Positions 18,874 to 28,053 of a DNA stretch of 64,000 nt are shown here, piece after piece. Source of the DNA: CAVSLM01 sp963728895 (GTDB lineage Bacteria; Pseudomonadota; Gammaproteobacteria; JBBQDK01); the NCBI GenBank assembly GCA_963728895.1, contig CAVSLM010000001.1:124001-188000 (forward strand), given 5' to 3'. The translations under genes and the position numbers were made by a program. Position 1 is the first letter of the stretch, and each line of letters begins with the position of its first letter. The notes below the pieces were generated by a model that saw only the letters and a list, made by a program, of their open reading frames with translations, ran no database searches and was not told where the DNA came from.

Positions 18874-19464
18874 GTGGATCGCAGCGGTGCACTGGTGATG
18901 GATGTGTACGGCCACTTCCTGGGCGTGGTGCGGGACGAGCTGGCGCGCGCTCCGGTGCCGTTGCGCGGCCAGTTCCACGGCGTGGGCGACCCCGGCGCCT
19001 ACCATACCCGCATCGACGCCGTGAACTTCGCGCTGTCGGCGGACGACGGACTTGGGGGTGGAAAAATACGCCATGGCCGACCTGATCCTGGTGGGCGTGT
19101 CGCGCAGCGGCAAAACGCCACCTCCTTGTGCATGGCCACGCAATACGGCATGCGTATCGCCCACTATCCGCTTACCCCGGAGAACTTCGAACGCCCGGGG
19201 CTGCCCGCCAGTCTCGTGCCTCACCGGAAAAAGCTGCGCGGCCTGACACTCTCGCCCGAGCGCCTGCACCAGGTCCGTTCCGGGCGCAGACCGAACAGCC
19301 ACTACGCGAGCATCGAAACCTGCAGGGAAGAGCTCGAGGCCGCCGAAGTCCTGATGCGGACGGAAGGCATCCCCAGGCTCGAGACCACCCACCGGTCCAT
19401 CGAGGAACTCGCCGCCCTGCTCAAGCTGCCCGCCTCGGAGCTGGCCGTCAAGGCCGTGCAGTAG
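18874..19464 (+). pseudogene. ppsR: truncated ppsR (DUF299 PEP-synthase regulator) with two compensating frameshifts
   Basis: The reading frame matches the bifunctional kinase/phosphorylase that regulates phosphoenolpyruvate synthase: VMDVYGHFLGVV, AYHTRIDAVNFALSADDG, later PLTPENFERPGLP, RRPNSHYASIETCREE and TTHRSIEELAALL. About 85 N-terminal residues are missing. Between about 19052 and 19120 the true protein (KYAMADLILVGVSRSGKTP, with the P-loop) lies in another frame. One extra G in the G5 tract near 19055 and one missing C near 19118 explain both shifts. The gene is truncated and lacks its P-loop as read, so I call it a pseudogene, although the homopolymer sites leave room for sequencing error. 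Confidence 0.8.
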
Positions 19465-19648
19465 CCGATACGCCGGCGTTGAAATCGCATAAGCCACTTG
19501 CACAGACCCGGCGCTTTCGATCGGCTTGCGCCACGCATGGCGCTGCAGGTGCGGCCGCTCGAGCAAGGCCATGGACAGCATCGAAACAAGCCCACCGCTT
19601 CCCGGATCATCGCGCCTCGCCATCCGGGGCCATCGCGTCTCCGAATCC

Positions 19649-20203
19649 CGGGTCATTGCGTCTCGCATCATCCGTAGGGTGGAACAAGCGCAGCGGTTCC
19701 ACCATTCGTCGCACTGCTGTCACCGGCACGGGAGAGAAAACCAAACGCGCCATTTTCCGGTTCGCGCTGCACCGTGTCGCGTATCGACGTCCTTTAACCT
19801 AGGTGTCCGCCGACATCAGACCACCGCAAAGCGCACTATTTTCCCGTCATCGCTCTTCACCGTCCCGCGTATCGACGTTCTCTGCGCCGTCCTGCGTATT
19901 TGGCTTTCTTGTTGGTGGAACCGCTGCGCTTGTTCCACCCCACATCGATAGGCAGGTTGGCGCGGTCACGCTCCGCAGGAGGAAATCATCGCGCCATACT
20001 GCACGATAGAACACAAACGCACAGTTACCCGGGCCATCGCGCCTCGCCATCATCCGTAGCGTGAAACAAGCGCAGCGGTTCCACCATTCGTCGCGCTCCG
20101 CTGTCGCTGCGACTGAGGCAAAGCTCATTGGGAGGTTGCGGATCATCCGAAAGTGGACGGGGTCAGATCTTGAAGTGTGCGCAATCTGCGAGTGGCTTCC
20201 CGC
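19649..20203. repeat. long direct repeat, copy A
   Basis: This 555-bp stretch matches 20312-20778 almost base for base, apart from an 88-bp extra segment here (about 19771-19860). It contains inverted units GTAGGGTGGAACAAGCGCAG and GGTGGAACCGCTGCGCTTG of the known 'GTGGAACAAGCGCAGCGGTTCCACC' type, and an inverted GATCTGACCCC motif at 20159-20180. No gene is supported: open frames in it are repeats of each other without recognisable protein. Confidence 0.75.
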
Positions 20204-20248
20204 ATGACCAGCGCCGCATTACGAACCAGGAGTTAGAGAGCGGACGGT

Positions 20249-20298
20249 GCACGGAACAAGATCTGACCCCCATCTGCGCACGGAACAAGATCTGACCC
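20249..20298. repeat. two tandem GGAACAAGATCTGACCC motifs
   Basis: Two copies of GCACGGAACAAGATCTGACC lie 29 bp apart (20249-20270 and 20278-20298), between the two long direct repeats. The same motif occurs at 3757, 12503, 12556 and 18841 and inverted at 20159 and 20734. It looks like a dispersed short repeat rather than a gene part. Confidence 0.6.
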
Positions 20299-20311
20299 TC
20301 GTCTGCGCGCG

Positions 20312-20778
20312 CGGGTCATTGCGTCTCGCATCATCCGTAGGGTGGAACAAGCGCAGCGGTTCCACCATTCGTCGCACTGCTGTCACCGGCACGGGAGAGA
20401 AAACCAAACGCGCCATTTTCCGGTTCGCGCTGCACCGTACCGCGTATCGACGTTCTCTGCGCCGTCCTGCGTATTTGGCGTTCTTGTTGGTGGAACCGCT
20501 GCGCTTGTTCCACCCTACATCGATAGGCAGGTTGGCGCGGTCACGCTCCGCAGGAGGAAATCATCGCGCCATACTGCACGATAGAACACAAACGCACAGT
20601 TACCCGGGCCATCGCGCCTCGCCATCATCCGTAGCGTGAAACAAGCGCAGCGGTTCCACCATTCGTCGCGCTCCGCTGTCGCTGCGACTGAGGCAAAGCT
20701 CATTGGGAGGTTGCGGATCATCCGAAAGTGGACGGGGTCAGATCTTGAAGTGTGCGCGATCTGCGAGTGGCTTCCCGC
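20312..20778. repeat. long direct repeat, copy B
   Basis: The second copy of the 0.5-kb repeat is offset by 663 bp at its left end and 575 bp at its right end. It ends at CTTCCCGC, and Rhs coding sequence begins immediately after. In copy A the same end is followed by unrelated sequence. This junction suggests that copy B marks the point where a repeat-bearing segment interrupted an Rhs gene. Confidence 0.75.
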
Positions 20779-21504
20779 CGCGGGATTGGCGTGGTATCGC
20801 TGCGGCTGGTGAGGTTGCCGGCCGCATCGTAGCCGTAGGTGGTGGTGCCGGTGCCGGGGCTGTTCTGGCTCAGCAGGTTGCCGAGGTCATCGTACACGTA
20901 GTCGGTGGCGTTGCCGTCGGGGTCGATCACCGGGGTCAGGTCGTCGCGCACGTTGTAGGCGTACCGGATGAGGGCGCCGGCACTGCCCGGGTCCGAGCCC
21001 TCCAGATCGTGGGTGGTCGACACCAGGCGCTTCAAGCCATCGTATCCGTCACTCGGTCACCACCGCGCGTCCGTCGGTCTTTTGGGTAAGTGTGCCGTCC
21101 GGTGCGAAGTCGTTGTCCTCGCTCTCGTTGGCCTGGGCACGCAGGTCGAGGCGGTTGTAGACATCGAAGGTCTGGTGCAGGGCGCGGCGCAGCACCGCGC
21201 CGCTGTCGTAGACCTGCTCGTCGGTGAGATTGCCCTCGGTGTCGAGCGTGTAGGCGATGTAGTTGCCGAGCCCGTCGGTGACCCGCACCAGGCGCCTGGC
21301 ATCGTCATAGCCGAAGGTGACGGTGCTCGCCGCCGCGCTCGCGTAGCCGGTGGTAATGCTCGCTACCTCGCCGGTGGCAAGATAGGTCCAGTGCGTGCTG
21401 CGGCTCGAGCCACCCGCAGACTCAGTCAGGGTCTCCAGCCGGTCGTTGCCGGGGTAGTAGCTGTGGCACAACGCGAATCTGGCGGTCAATTCAGACGGGA
21501 GCAA
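20779..21504 (-). pseudogene. Rhs/YD-repeat fragment with a frameshift
   Basis: Two overlapping minus-strand frames form one Rhs core segment. The upstream part (21504 down to about 21049) reads THWTYLATGEVASITTGYAS, VTFGYDDARRLVRVTDGLGN and YIAYTLDTEGNLTDEQVYDS. It stops after AVVTE, where one extra G near 21050 shifts the frame. The text then resumes GYDGLKRLVSTTHDLEGSDP, YVYDDLGNLLSQN and TTYGYDAAGNLTSRSD. Both ends are truncated. Rhs proteins are polymorphic toxin shells; this one cannot be functional as it stands. Confidence 0.85.
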
Positions 21505-21506
21505 GC

Positions 21507-21628
21507 ATCGTAACCCGGATGGAGCGGAGCGGAATCCGGGGATCGGAAATCACACTTCCAGTCAAATTTTCAACCGATCGGACTCGGTTCCAGTTAATCC
21601 CTCGATTTCGCTGCATCCAGGCTACGAG
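21507..21628. repeat. REP-like composite repeat
   Basis: The unit starts CATCGTAACCCGGATGGAGC and ends TTTCGCTGCATCCAGGCTAC, i.e. the two arms of the 'CGGATGGAGC / GCTCCATCCGGG' palindrome, here with about 65 bp between them. From 21629 to 21889 I see no gene. Confidence 0.5.
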
Positions 21629-21889
21629 TTGCTCGCACTCGATCGGGGCGCGATTTGCACGGGGAGCCGGAGGGTCGGGGCTGGCGCGACAACCATCTTG
21701 AGGCAGGTGGTTCGCGCAGGGTTCGAAACCAAGAGCAACAGGATCAACCGTAGACCCGCGGCCTGACCGGCGACCCTCAGGTGGAGCATGGTAACCGGGT
21801 GACCGTGGGAGCGATCCGTTGGTTAGCTGTTTCTTGGTCGGCTCACAAGCTGATGGTGCGCGCCATCCCGGGGGATACTTGCCTCGGCA

Positions 21890-23800
21890 TTACCGAACCG
21901 CCGTTGCAGCCGTCGCCAGTTCGGCAGCCTTGGTCGGGCCCGCCGCCAGGCGGCGCTTGCGCTCCGAGTGCAAGCGCAGCCCGATCGTGGGCTCGGCAAC
22001 CAGCGACATGAACCGTCCTTCGTAGCTCACGACCAGTCCGCGTGTCACGAGTCGCTCGACCTCCAGACGGTACGCGAAATCGACGAGGTCCGCACGTACG
22101 GGGTCGCGCACCGCGTTGAGCGCATCGATGGCCGGGCGCTCCAGCAGTTGCCAGCGCACCTGTGCCACGGCGCGGGTGTCCTTGACCAGTGCCCAGTCCT
22201 GCTCGATCGGGTGCAGCTCGAGGCACGGTGGATCGCCTCCGCCTTCCCAGGCATCCGTCCAGTGGGAGACGATGGCCTCGAACGCCTGGGTCAGTGCCTC
22301 ATCCGACGTGACCTCGGTGGCGTAGTCCGCATCGAAATTGCTGCAGACGCTGTCCGCCTGTGCGCCGAAGAGCTCCACATACACCGGCATGGCGCGCAGG
22401 TTCTCGATGCCGTGGGCGGCGGGATCCTGCTGGTAGGGACTGTAGCGCGAGATATGAATCGGTCCGTAGCGCACGGGGGCGCGCAGGTGCTCGATCAGCG
22501 GGATCAGCCGCATCATGTCCCGGTAGTCCTCGCGGGTCTCGCCGGGGAATGCCGAAAGAAAATTCCAGATGACGTTCATGTGCCGCGACCGGCAGTTGCG
22601 CAGCAGGCGCACGTTCTCGAGTGCCGAGACCCCCTTGTCCATGAGCGTCAGCACATGGCTGGAGAGCGACTCGATTCCCGGCTGCAGCTCGTTGATGCCG
22701 GCCCGGACACAGAGATCGAGATCGTCCTCGCGGTGGTTGGACTTGATCTCGTAGGCGAGCGTACATTCGACACTGCGCTCGATCAGCCGCGGCAGCACCG
22801 TCTTGGGGAACTGGGCAGGCATGATGGCGTCGCTGGCGCGAATGTGACGAACGCCGTAGCGCTCGATCAGATGCTCGATGGCATCGACGATTCGCTCCGG
22901 AGATCGCATGCGGTATCTGCCCACCGACGGCGGGATGTATCCGCAGAACTTGCACAGGTGCTTGTCGCCCCACCAGCAGCCGCGGGAGGACTCGAACAGC
23001 AGACTGTTCGGCGCGTGCCGGGCCATGGGATCGGTGGCACGCAGCGGTTCCAGCGCGGCGAAGTAGGCGTCGTACACGGGCTCCGGCAGGCTGTCCATGT
23101 CCTGCACGGGCAGGCAGCGCACCACGTGCTGCTCGGGAAGCTCGCCCGCCTCGACATAGGCGCGGCAGAACTTCGGGAACTCGGTATCGGATTCCCCGGA
23201 GAATGCGAAATCGAATGCATCGCTGCAGGCAAGGATGCCGGTGCCCATCGGCTCGGTCGCATTGGAACCGCCGATGACGGTGACGATCTGCGGGTCGAGG
23301 CGCTTGATCTCGCGGGCCAGCGCGATGCTGGCGAGTGTCTGCTGTCCCATGGTGCTCATACCCACGATGCGTGGACCGGATTCCACGATCTCGCGCGCGG
23401 TGTCGGCGATGAAGCCGGGAATCTCCTTTACGCAATGCTCGATGAGGGCATCGGACAGTGGGGCGGCCTGCCAGCGCATGGCGACGGTGCCCGGCCCGCT
23501 TTCCTTGCGCAGGCGCTCGAGGATGCGCGGATGCTCGTGCGCGCGCTCCGGGAAGGCGGCCGCCAGGAACAGTGCCTCGCCGATCAGCCGGAACGGCGGC
23601 GAGGCCGCCACCTGGCTGCAGGCATGAAAGCCGACGCGCGCCGCAAAGCCGAGATTGGCTTCCACCACGCGGGTCGGTACGCCCGCCCGGATACACGAGG
23701 GCGCGAGCAGGTTGGCGCCGAGCGGAGGCATCATCGGGTGCAGTACCGGCGGGACTACGAGAACCAGCGGTTCGCCGTGCTGCCTGTTTCTGGTCTCCAT
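21890..23800 (-). CDS. RiPP-type cobalamin-dependent radical SAM protein (rSAM 1)
   Basis: From the ATG at 23798-23800 (AGGAGA seven bases upstream) the protein has 636 residues. An in-frame extension to 24082 lacks domain sense. The N-terminal third looks like a B12-binding Rossmann region (IVGMSTMGQQTL, VTVIGGSN). The radical SAM cluster is C275-x7-C283-xx-C286 in SSRGCWWGDKHLCKFCG, the spacing typical of RiPP-maturation radical SAM C-methyltransferases of the TIGR03975 type. A family-specific C-terminal part follows (450-636). Such enzymes methylate carbon centres in precursor peptides. It is the last gene of the minus-strand RiPP operon, 160 bp after the halogenase fusion. Confidence 0.85.
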   Translation of the reverse strand: METRNRQHGEPLVLVVPPVLHPMMPPLGANLLAPSCIRAGVPTRVVEANLGFAARVGFHACSQVAASPPFRLIGEALFLAAAFPERAHEHPRILERLRKESGPGTVAMRWQAAPLSDALIEHCVKEIPGFIADTAREIVESGPRIVGMSTMGQQTLASIALAREIKRLDPQIVTVIGGSNATEPMGTGILACSDAFDFAFSGESDTEFPKFCRAYVEAGELPEQHVVRCLPVQDMDSLPEPVYDAYFAALEPLRATDPMARHAPNSLLFESSRGCWWGDKHLCKFCGYIPPSVGRYRMRSPERIVDAIEHLIERYGVRHIRASDAIMPAQFPKTVLPRLIERSVECTLAYEIKSNHREDDLDLCVRAGINELQPGIESLSSHVLTLMDKGVSALENVRLLRNCRSRHMNVIWNFLSAFPGETREDYRDMMRLIPLIEHLRAPVRYGPIHISRYSPYQQDPAAHGIENLRAMPVYVELFGAQADSVCSNFDADYATEVTSDEALTQAFEAIVSHWTDAWEGGGDPPCLELHPIEQDWALVKDTRAVAQVRWQLLERPAIDALNAVRDPVRADLVDFAYRLEVERLVTRGLVVSYEGRFMSLVAEPTIGLRLHSERKRRLAAGPTKAAELATAATAVR

Positions 23801-23960
23801 GGCGTCTCCTGTGTACGCAAGTGCGAAACGCTCGCGCCGGCAGATCCCTTCCCGGCCCCGCGCGGAGCGTCGGCTGACTACGTCCTGCTCTGCTGTTCTG
23901 TGCCGCAACCGGCGCCTCGCACGAGGCCCGAGAGGAAGCGCGACTGCGTTTCGCCTGCGT

Positions 23961-26606
23961 TCAAGCGGGATACCAGTACGACACCCAGCTGTCCGCGCGC
24001 TCGGTGAGTCCGCCCAGCACGTTCCGACCTTCCTCCCGCAGCCAGCGCAGCGCATCGGCCTGCGGCAGGGCCGTGTCGGCACTCATCCGCAGGGCGGCGT
24101 GCCGCCGCGCCCAGGTGCTGCGGTCCTCGACGGTCTGCACGCGTTTGAACGGCACCTTCAACCCCATCAGCATTGAATCGAAGGCATGATCATCGGAGAA
24201 GAACTCCGGCGGCAGCAGCCGGTAGTGATGCGACGGGCGATAGGACATCGGGGCGAGCTCGGTGAACAGTGCGACCCGCTGCTCGGCGCCGGAGACATCC
24301 GTCTCGGCGTTGGCCGCGCGCCAGAAGGCGGTGTCGCGTGCCTGATTGAAGCGGTAATGAATGCCCAGGAACCAGCGCAGCGCATCCCAGCGCTCGCCGA
24401 CCTTGCGGTTGAGTGCCGCCTTGAAGCTCTGGTCGCGACGCGAAGGCGGAAAATGCGTGGTGAGCAGCTCGATCTGCAGCACCAGCATGTGCAGCGCCGT
24501 CGATTCCAGCGGCTCGACGAAGCCATAGGCATTGCCCAGTGCCACCACGTTTCCCTTCCAGAAGTCGGCATGGCGGCCACTGCGAAAACGCACGGTCCAG
24601 GGATTCTCCAGCCGCGGGTTCGCCGCGCGCATTTCCTCCAGTGCGCGCTCCTCGTCGAGGAAGGCCGAGGAGAACACATAGCCTTTGTGGTCGGCGTCCT
24701 GGAAAGGAATGGTCCAGCACCAGCCGGCGTCCATGGTCTGGGCATGGGTGTAGGACTTGACCACGCCGTCGTGCGGCACGTCGGCGGCAATCGCCATGTC
24801 CGTGAACAGGGTGCTCGCGTAGTCGATGAACGGGGATTTGAGGTGCTGCTCCATCAGCAGCGAGCGGAATCCCGAGCAGTCGATCCAGAGATCGGATTCG
24901 ATCCTGCGCCCGTCCTGCATGCGCAGGCCGACGATGCTCTCACCGTCCTCATCGCGCTCCACCTCCGCGACCACGGCATCGACATGGTGCACGCCGGCCG
25001 CGCGCGCCTGCTCCTGCAGATAGGCGACGAAGCGGCGGTTGTCCAGATGATAGGCCCAGCGCACCCGGTGCAGCAGCGAGGACGGCGCCACCGCGGGGTT
25101 CGCCTGAAAGATCGGAATGGCATCGCGGGCCATCAGCATGGCGCCCAGCGACTGCTCGTAGAGCGACGCTTCGTAGACCCGGGATTCCAGTAGCCTGCCG
25201 CGCTGGAACGGGAACGGGAAGTCATAGGGCGCGGGTGCGCCCCACTGGAACCGAATGCCGAGCTTGAAGGTCGGCAGGACCCGGCGGTGAAAATCCGCCA
25301 CGTCGAGGCCCAGAAAGCGCGGCGCGTGCAGCATGCGCACCAGCTCCGGAGTGGTGGCCTCGCCGACGCCGATCACCGGGATGCGGCTCGATTCGATGAC
25401 CGTCACCTCGAGCTGCGGGTGCGCGGCGCGCAGGGCGAGTGCCGTCATGTAGCCGGCGGTGCCGCCGCCGACCACCGCGACCCGCCGGTAGGCGTCGGCC
25501 TCCCCGCTCCAGGGTGCGACGGGTGTGGACTGCCAGAGCTGGGTGATTTCCTCCGCGGTGAGCGCCCAGGCGCAGCGCTCGAGATCGGTCTCGGGCGCCG
25601 CCTGCGAATCGGCACAGTCGGGACAGGCGGCCACCGCCAACAGCGGGTCGCGCCTCGGTGGCGCACCCTGCTCCAGGACGAGCAACGAATTCACCCGCTC
25701 CGGAGCGGGTGGGGTTCGGAGCGCCGCACAGGCTTCGTCGACGGCGGCTGCGGCGGCCTGCAGGAGAAAGGCATCGAGGGCGCCGTCGGCGAGCGGCGTG
25801 TCCACCAGCGGCAGCATCTCCGGTGCGATGGCCGCCAGGGCGTCGGTGGCCAGCACGCGGCAGTGGAAGCAGGGGCCGGGACCGCGCGTCACCGTCGGGC
25901 CAAGCAGGGCCTGGTGCTCGGAGACAGTGACGAAGAGGCAGGGGGTACCGGCTGCGAGCGCCGCACGACTGACTTCGAACAACGCCTGGTGCGGGACACC
26001 CTCGAGTGCGCACACGGCAAAATCCGCCCCGGCCAGTAGGTCGCGAATCGCCTCCTCGGTCGCGTGTTCCAGAGGTTCGTAGGCACCGGCGGGCGCCAGG
26101 TTTCCGGTGACCGGGCGTGAGAGGATGCGTTGCGCCTGCTGCGCCAGAAATCCCGGTGCCTCACAGCTCGCGAAGCTGCCCACGCGTAGCGTTCGGCGCG
26201 ATTGCAGCGCGGTCGCCGCGAACGCCGCATCGAGCGCGCCCAGCATGCGCCGGTTGCCGAGCAGCGCGACGCGGCGCCTCGAAAGAGCGCCTGCCGCGCC
26301 ACCCCCCACGCCGGCTGCGGGCGGTGAAGTCGGGTCGAATATGCCGGCCCGCGCGAGCGTGTTGAGAAGGCCGAGGACGGCCTGCGCGTTGTGGCGCGCG
26401 GCAAGCGCCGCGGCGATCTCCGCCGTCGTGCGCGAGCCGTCGCACAATCCGATTACCTCGCGTGCGAGCGCGGGGATGGTGACCGAGAACTGCGAGGTAC
26501 GTGCGCCGGTGCGCGCCACGATGCGCCCGTCGGCCAGCAACAGCAGGTGCAGGCCGTGGTGGCAGCGGGGACGTGCGGGAATCGGGCCGGTCGTGGTCGA
26601 CGCCAT
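23961..26606 (-). CDS. RRE - E1/ThiF-like - flavin-dependent tryptophan halogenase fusion
   Basis: The 881-residue protein has three parts. Residues 1-95 resemble a PqqD/RRE winged helix that binds leader peptides (VIGLCDGSRTTAEIAAALAA). Residues 108-345 are ThiF/E1-like as in azole-forming systems, with a Rossmann-like start (RRVALLGNRRMLGAL) and two CxxC pairs, C246/C249 and C328/C331, likely zinc ligands. Residues 374-881 are a PrnA-type halogenase: FAD site GGGTAG (380-385), catalytic Lys K448 in TFKLG, WCWTIP (629-634) and Glu E701 in EPLEST. All halogenase key residues are present. A GGAGA precedes the ATG by about eight bases. I infer leader-guided chlorination or bromination of a Trp on the precursor. 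No YcaO cyclodehydratase is encoded in the window. Confidence 0.88.
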   Translation of the reverse strand: MASTTTGPIPARPRCHHGLHLLLLADGRIVARTGARTSQFSVTIPALAREVIGLCDGSRTTAEIAAALAARHNAQAVLGLLNTLARAGIFDPTSPPAAGVGGGAAGALSRRRVALLGNRRMLGALDAAFAATALQSRRTLRVGSFASCEAPGFLAQQAQRILSRPVTGNLAPAGAYEPLEHATEEAIRDLLAGADFAVCALEGVPHQALFEVSRAALAAGTPCLFVTVSEHQALLGPTVTRGPGPCFHCRVLATDALAAIAPEMLPLVDTPLADGALDAFLLQAAAAAVDEACAALRTPPAPERVNSLLVLEQGAPPRRDPLLAVAACPDCADSQAAPETDLERCAWALTAEEITQLWQSTPVAPWSGEADAYRRVAVVGGGTAGYMTALALRAAHPQLEVTVIESSRIPVIGVGEATTPELVRMLHAPRFLGLDVADFHRRVLPTFKLGIRFQWGAPAPYDFPFPFQRGRLLESRVYEASLYEQSLGAMLMARDAIPIFQANPAVAPSSLLHRVRWAYHLDNRRFVAYLQEQARAAGVHHVDAVVAEVERDEDGESIVGLRMQDGRRIESDLWIDCSGFRSLLMEQHLKSPFIDYASTLFTDMAIAADVPHDGVVKSYTHAQTMDAGWCWTIPFQDADHKGYVFSSAFLDEERALEEMRAANPRLENPWTVRFRSGRHADFWKGNVVALGNAYGFVEPLESTALHMLVLQIELLTTHFPPSRRDQSFKAALNRKVGERWDALRWFLGIHYRFNQARDTAFWRAANAETDVSGAEQRVALFTELAPMSYRPSHHYRLLPPEFFSDDHAFDSMLMGLKVPFKRVQTVEDRSTWARRHAALRMSADTALPQADALRWLREEGRNVLGGLTERADSWVSYWYPA

Positions 26607-26684
26607 GGGTTTTCTCCGAACCCTACGATTTCAGCATAGCTGTTTCCACCGGCTTTTTTAATCGGCGGGCGGCGTCGCGGCGGC

Positions 26685-28049
26685 TCAGTGCCCGGCGGTG
26701 CGCCGGCGGCTGCCGGCCTTGCGCAGAAAATGGGTGACCGGATCGGGGAGGCGCTCGAACAGCTCCCAGCCCTGAACGGGCGGCTCGCGAAAGCGGCCGT
26801 CCTCGATCATCAGCAGTTTCTCGTACATGCGATAGCCGCCCGCCATCCAGAACACTTCCGCGCCCACATCCCCGCGCAATACCTGCCAGAGCGCGAGGCC
26901 CGCGATATGGCTGAACACGTTGGCGTCGGGGTGGCGGTGGCCGAGATACGCCTGCGGATCGGGAACGCGAAAGTCCACGGCATGGTGCAGCCGCCGGCCG
27001 TCGCCCAGGTGCACGGTACATTGCCATACCGCCTGCAGGTCCCGGTAGGCATCGAACAGGCCGGTATTGCGCTGCAGGTGCGCCCACACCCATGGCAGCA
27101 CCTCCCTCAGCAGCAGCTCGCGCAGCGCCTGCGCGAGCCACTGGCGCTGCTGCGCGTCGGCGAGGCCCGCGAGCGTGCGCTCGTCGATGGGCTCCCAGCG
27201 CTGGATCCCCACGCCGGCCTCCTGCCTGGCAAGGGCGCTGGCCCCGCGGTGCTTCGTCACCGAGCGGCCGTCGATGTGCAGCTCGTCGCCGGGCAGCACG
27301 GTTTCGACCTCGACCTCGGGGCCGAGGCGCCTGCGCAGCAGTCGGGCGATTTCGGCGGCGTCGTAGGGGCCGATGTGACGGTTAGCCCAGGCATGTGCGC
27401 CGTGGAATGCGAATCCCGAAAAATACGGGAACACGAATGCGGGATCGGTGGCACACGCAGCCTCGAACGTCGCAACCAGCTCGTCGCGGTCCAGCATCAG
27501 AGCCTGCAGCCCGCGCTGATAGGCGATCAGGGTGCGCAAGGGCTGATACTTGACGGCAACCAGCGAAACGGGTCCGAAGTCCTCCCTGAGCTTGCGGCCC
27601 ATGCGCTCGGTCACGATGGCGTCGGACATGTGCCAGTAGGAATCCCCGCCCTGCAGGGCGAGCAGTCCGAGCTCCTCCAGCTCGAAGTCCGAGGGTGTGG
27701 CCACCAGCAGGCCGTCCGCCGTCGGATGGCGGGCCCATGGTTCGAGTACAACGACATTGATGAAGCCCAGCGCGCGCATCGCATCGACCAGGGCGGGGTG
27801 CGAAGGCACCAGGACCGGCAGGTTGCGGGGGAAGCGTTGCAGGGTGGCGGGATGAAAATGATCGAGATGGATGTGGGTGATGACGAGGATGGTCGTCGCC
27901 CCGACCAACGCTTCGGTGTCGATGCTGCGCGCCGGATGAAAGCACAGCGTGCCGCTCGCGAACACCTCGGCGAAAATCGGGTCGATCAACACCCGGTCAC
28001 GGCCCAGCTCGATCAGCACGCTGGCGTGCGCGATGGTCGTGACGCGCAT
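26685..28049 (-). CDS. metallo-beta-lactamase-fold protein 1 of the RiPP locus
   Basis: The 454-residue protein begins like UlaG/RomA-type MBL proteins (MRVTTIAHASVLIELG, LIDPIF) and has the metal motif THIHLDHFHP (H59, H61, D63, H64). The part beyond about 260 is a separate domain that I do not recognise, with a C-terminal segment rich in aromatics (VFWMAGGYRMYEKLL). The substrate is unknown: in a RiPP setting it could be a hydrolase or, if di-iron, an oxidase. The start codon is only four bases from a MITE-like element (28054-28313), and no good ribosome site is visible, so its expression may have been changed. Confidence 0.7.
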   Translation of the reverse strand: MRVTTIAHASVLIELGRDRVLIDPIFAEVFASGTLCFHPARSIDTEALVGATTILVITHIHLDHFHPATLQRFPRNLPVLVPSHPALVDAMRALGFINVVVLEPWARHPTADGLLVATPSDFELEELGLLALQGGDSYWHMSDAIVTERMGRKLREDFGPVSLVAVKYQPLRTLIAYQRGLQALMLDRDELVATFEAACATDPAFVFPYFSGFAFHGAHAWANRHIGPYDAAEIARLLRRRLGPEVEVETVLPGDELHIDGRSVTKHRGASALARQEAGVGIQRWEPIDERTLAGLADAQQRQWLAQALRELLLREVLPWVWAHLQRNTGLFDAYRDLQAVWQCTVHLGDGRRLHHAVDFRVPDPQAYLGHRHPDANVFSHIAGLALWQVLRGDVGAEVFWMAGGYRMYEKLLMIEDGRFREPPVQGWELFERLPDPVTHFLRKAGSRRRTAGH

Positions 28050-28053
28050 GGCC

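Noticed and set aside
18235..19671. 478-codon open frame on the minus strand
   Set aside because: It runs antisense through the ppsR fragment and across repeats. Only its 3' third carries Rhs-like text, so the long frame is a GC-rich artefact.
19649..20778. CRISPR array
   Set aside because: Repeats are few, long, palindromic and unevenly spaced; no cas gene is present.
23961..26606. azole-forming (TOMM) pathway because of the E1-like domain
   Set aside because: No YcaO or FMN dehydrogenase of the TOMM type is encoded anywhere in the window, and the E1-like part is fused to a halogenase instead.
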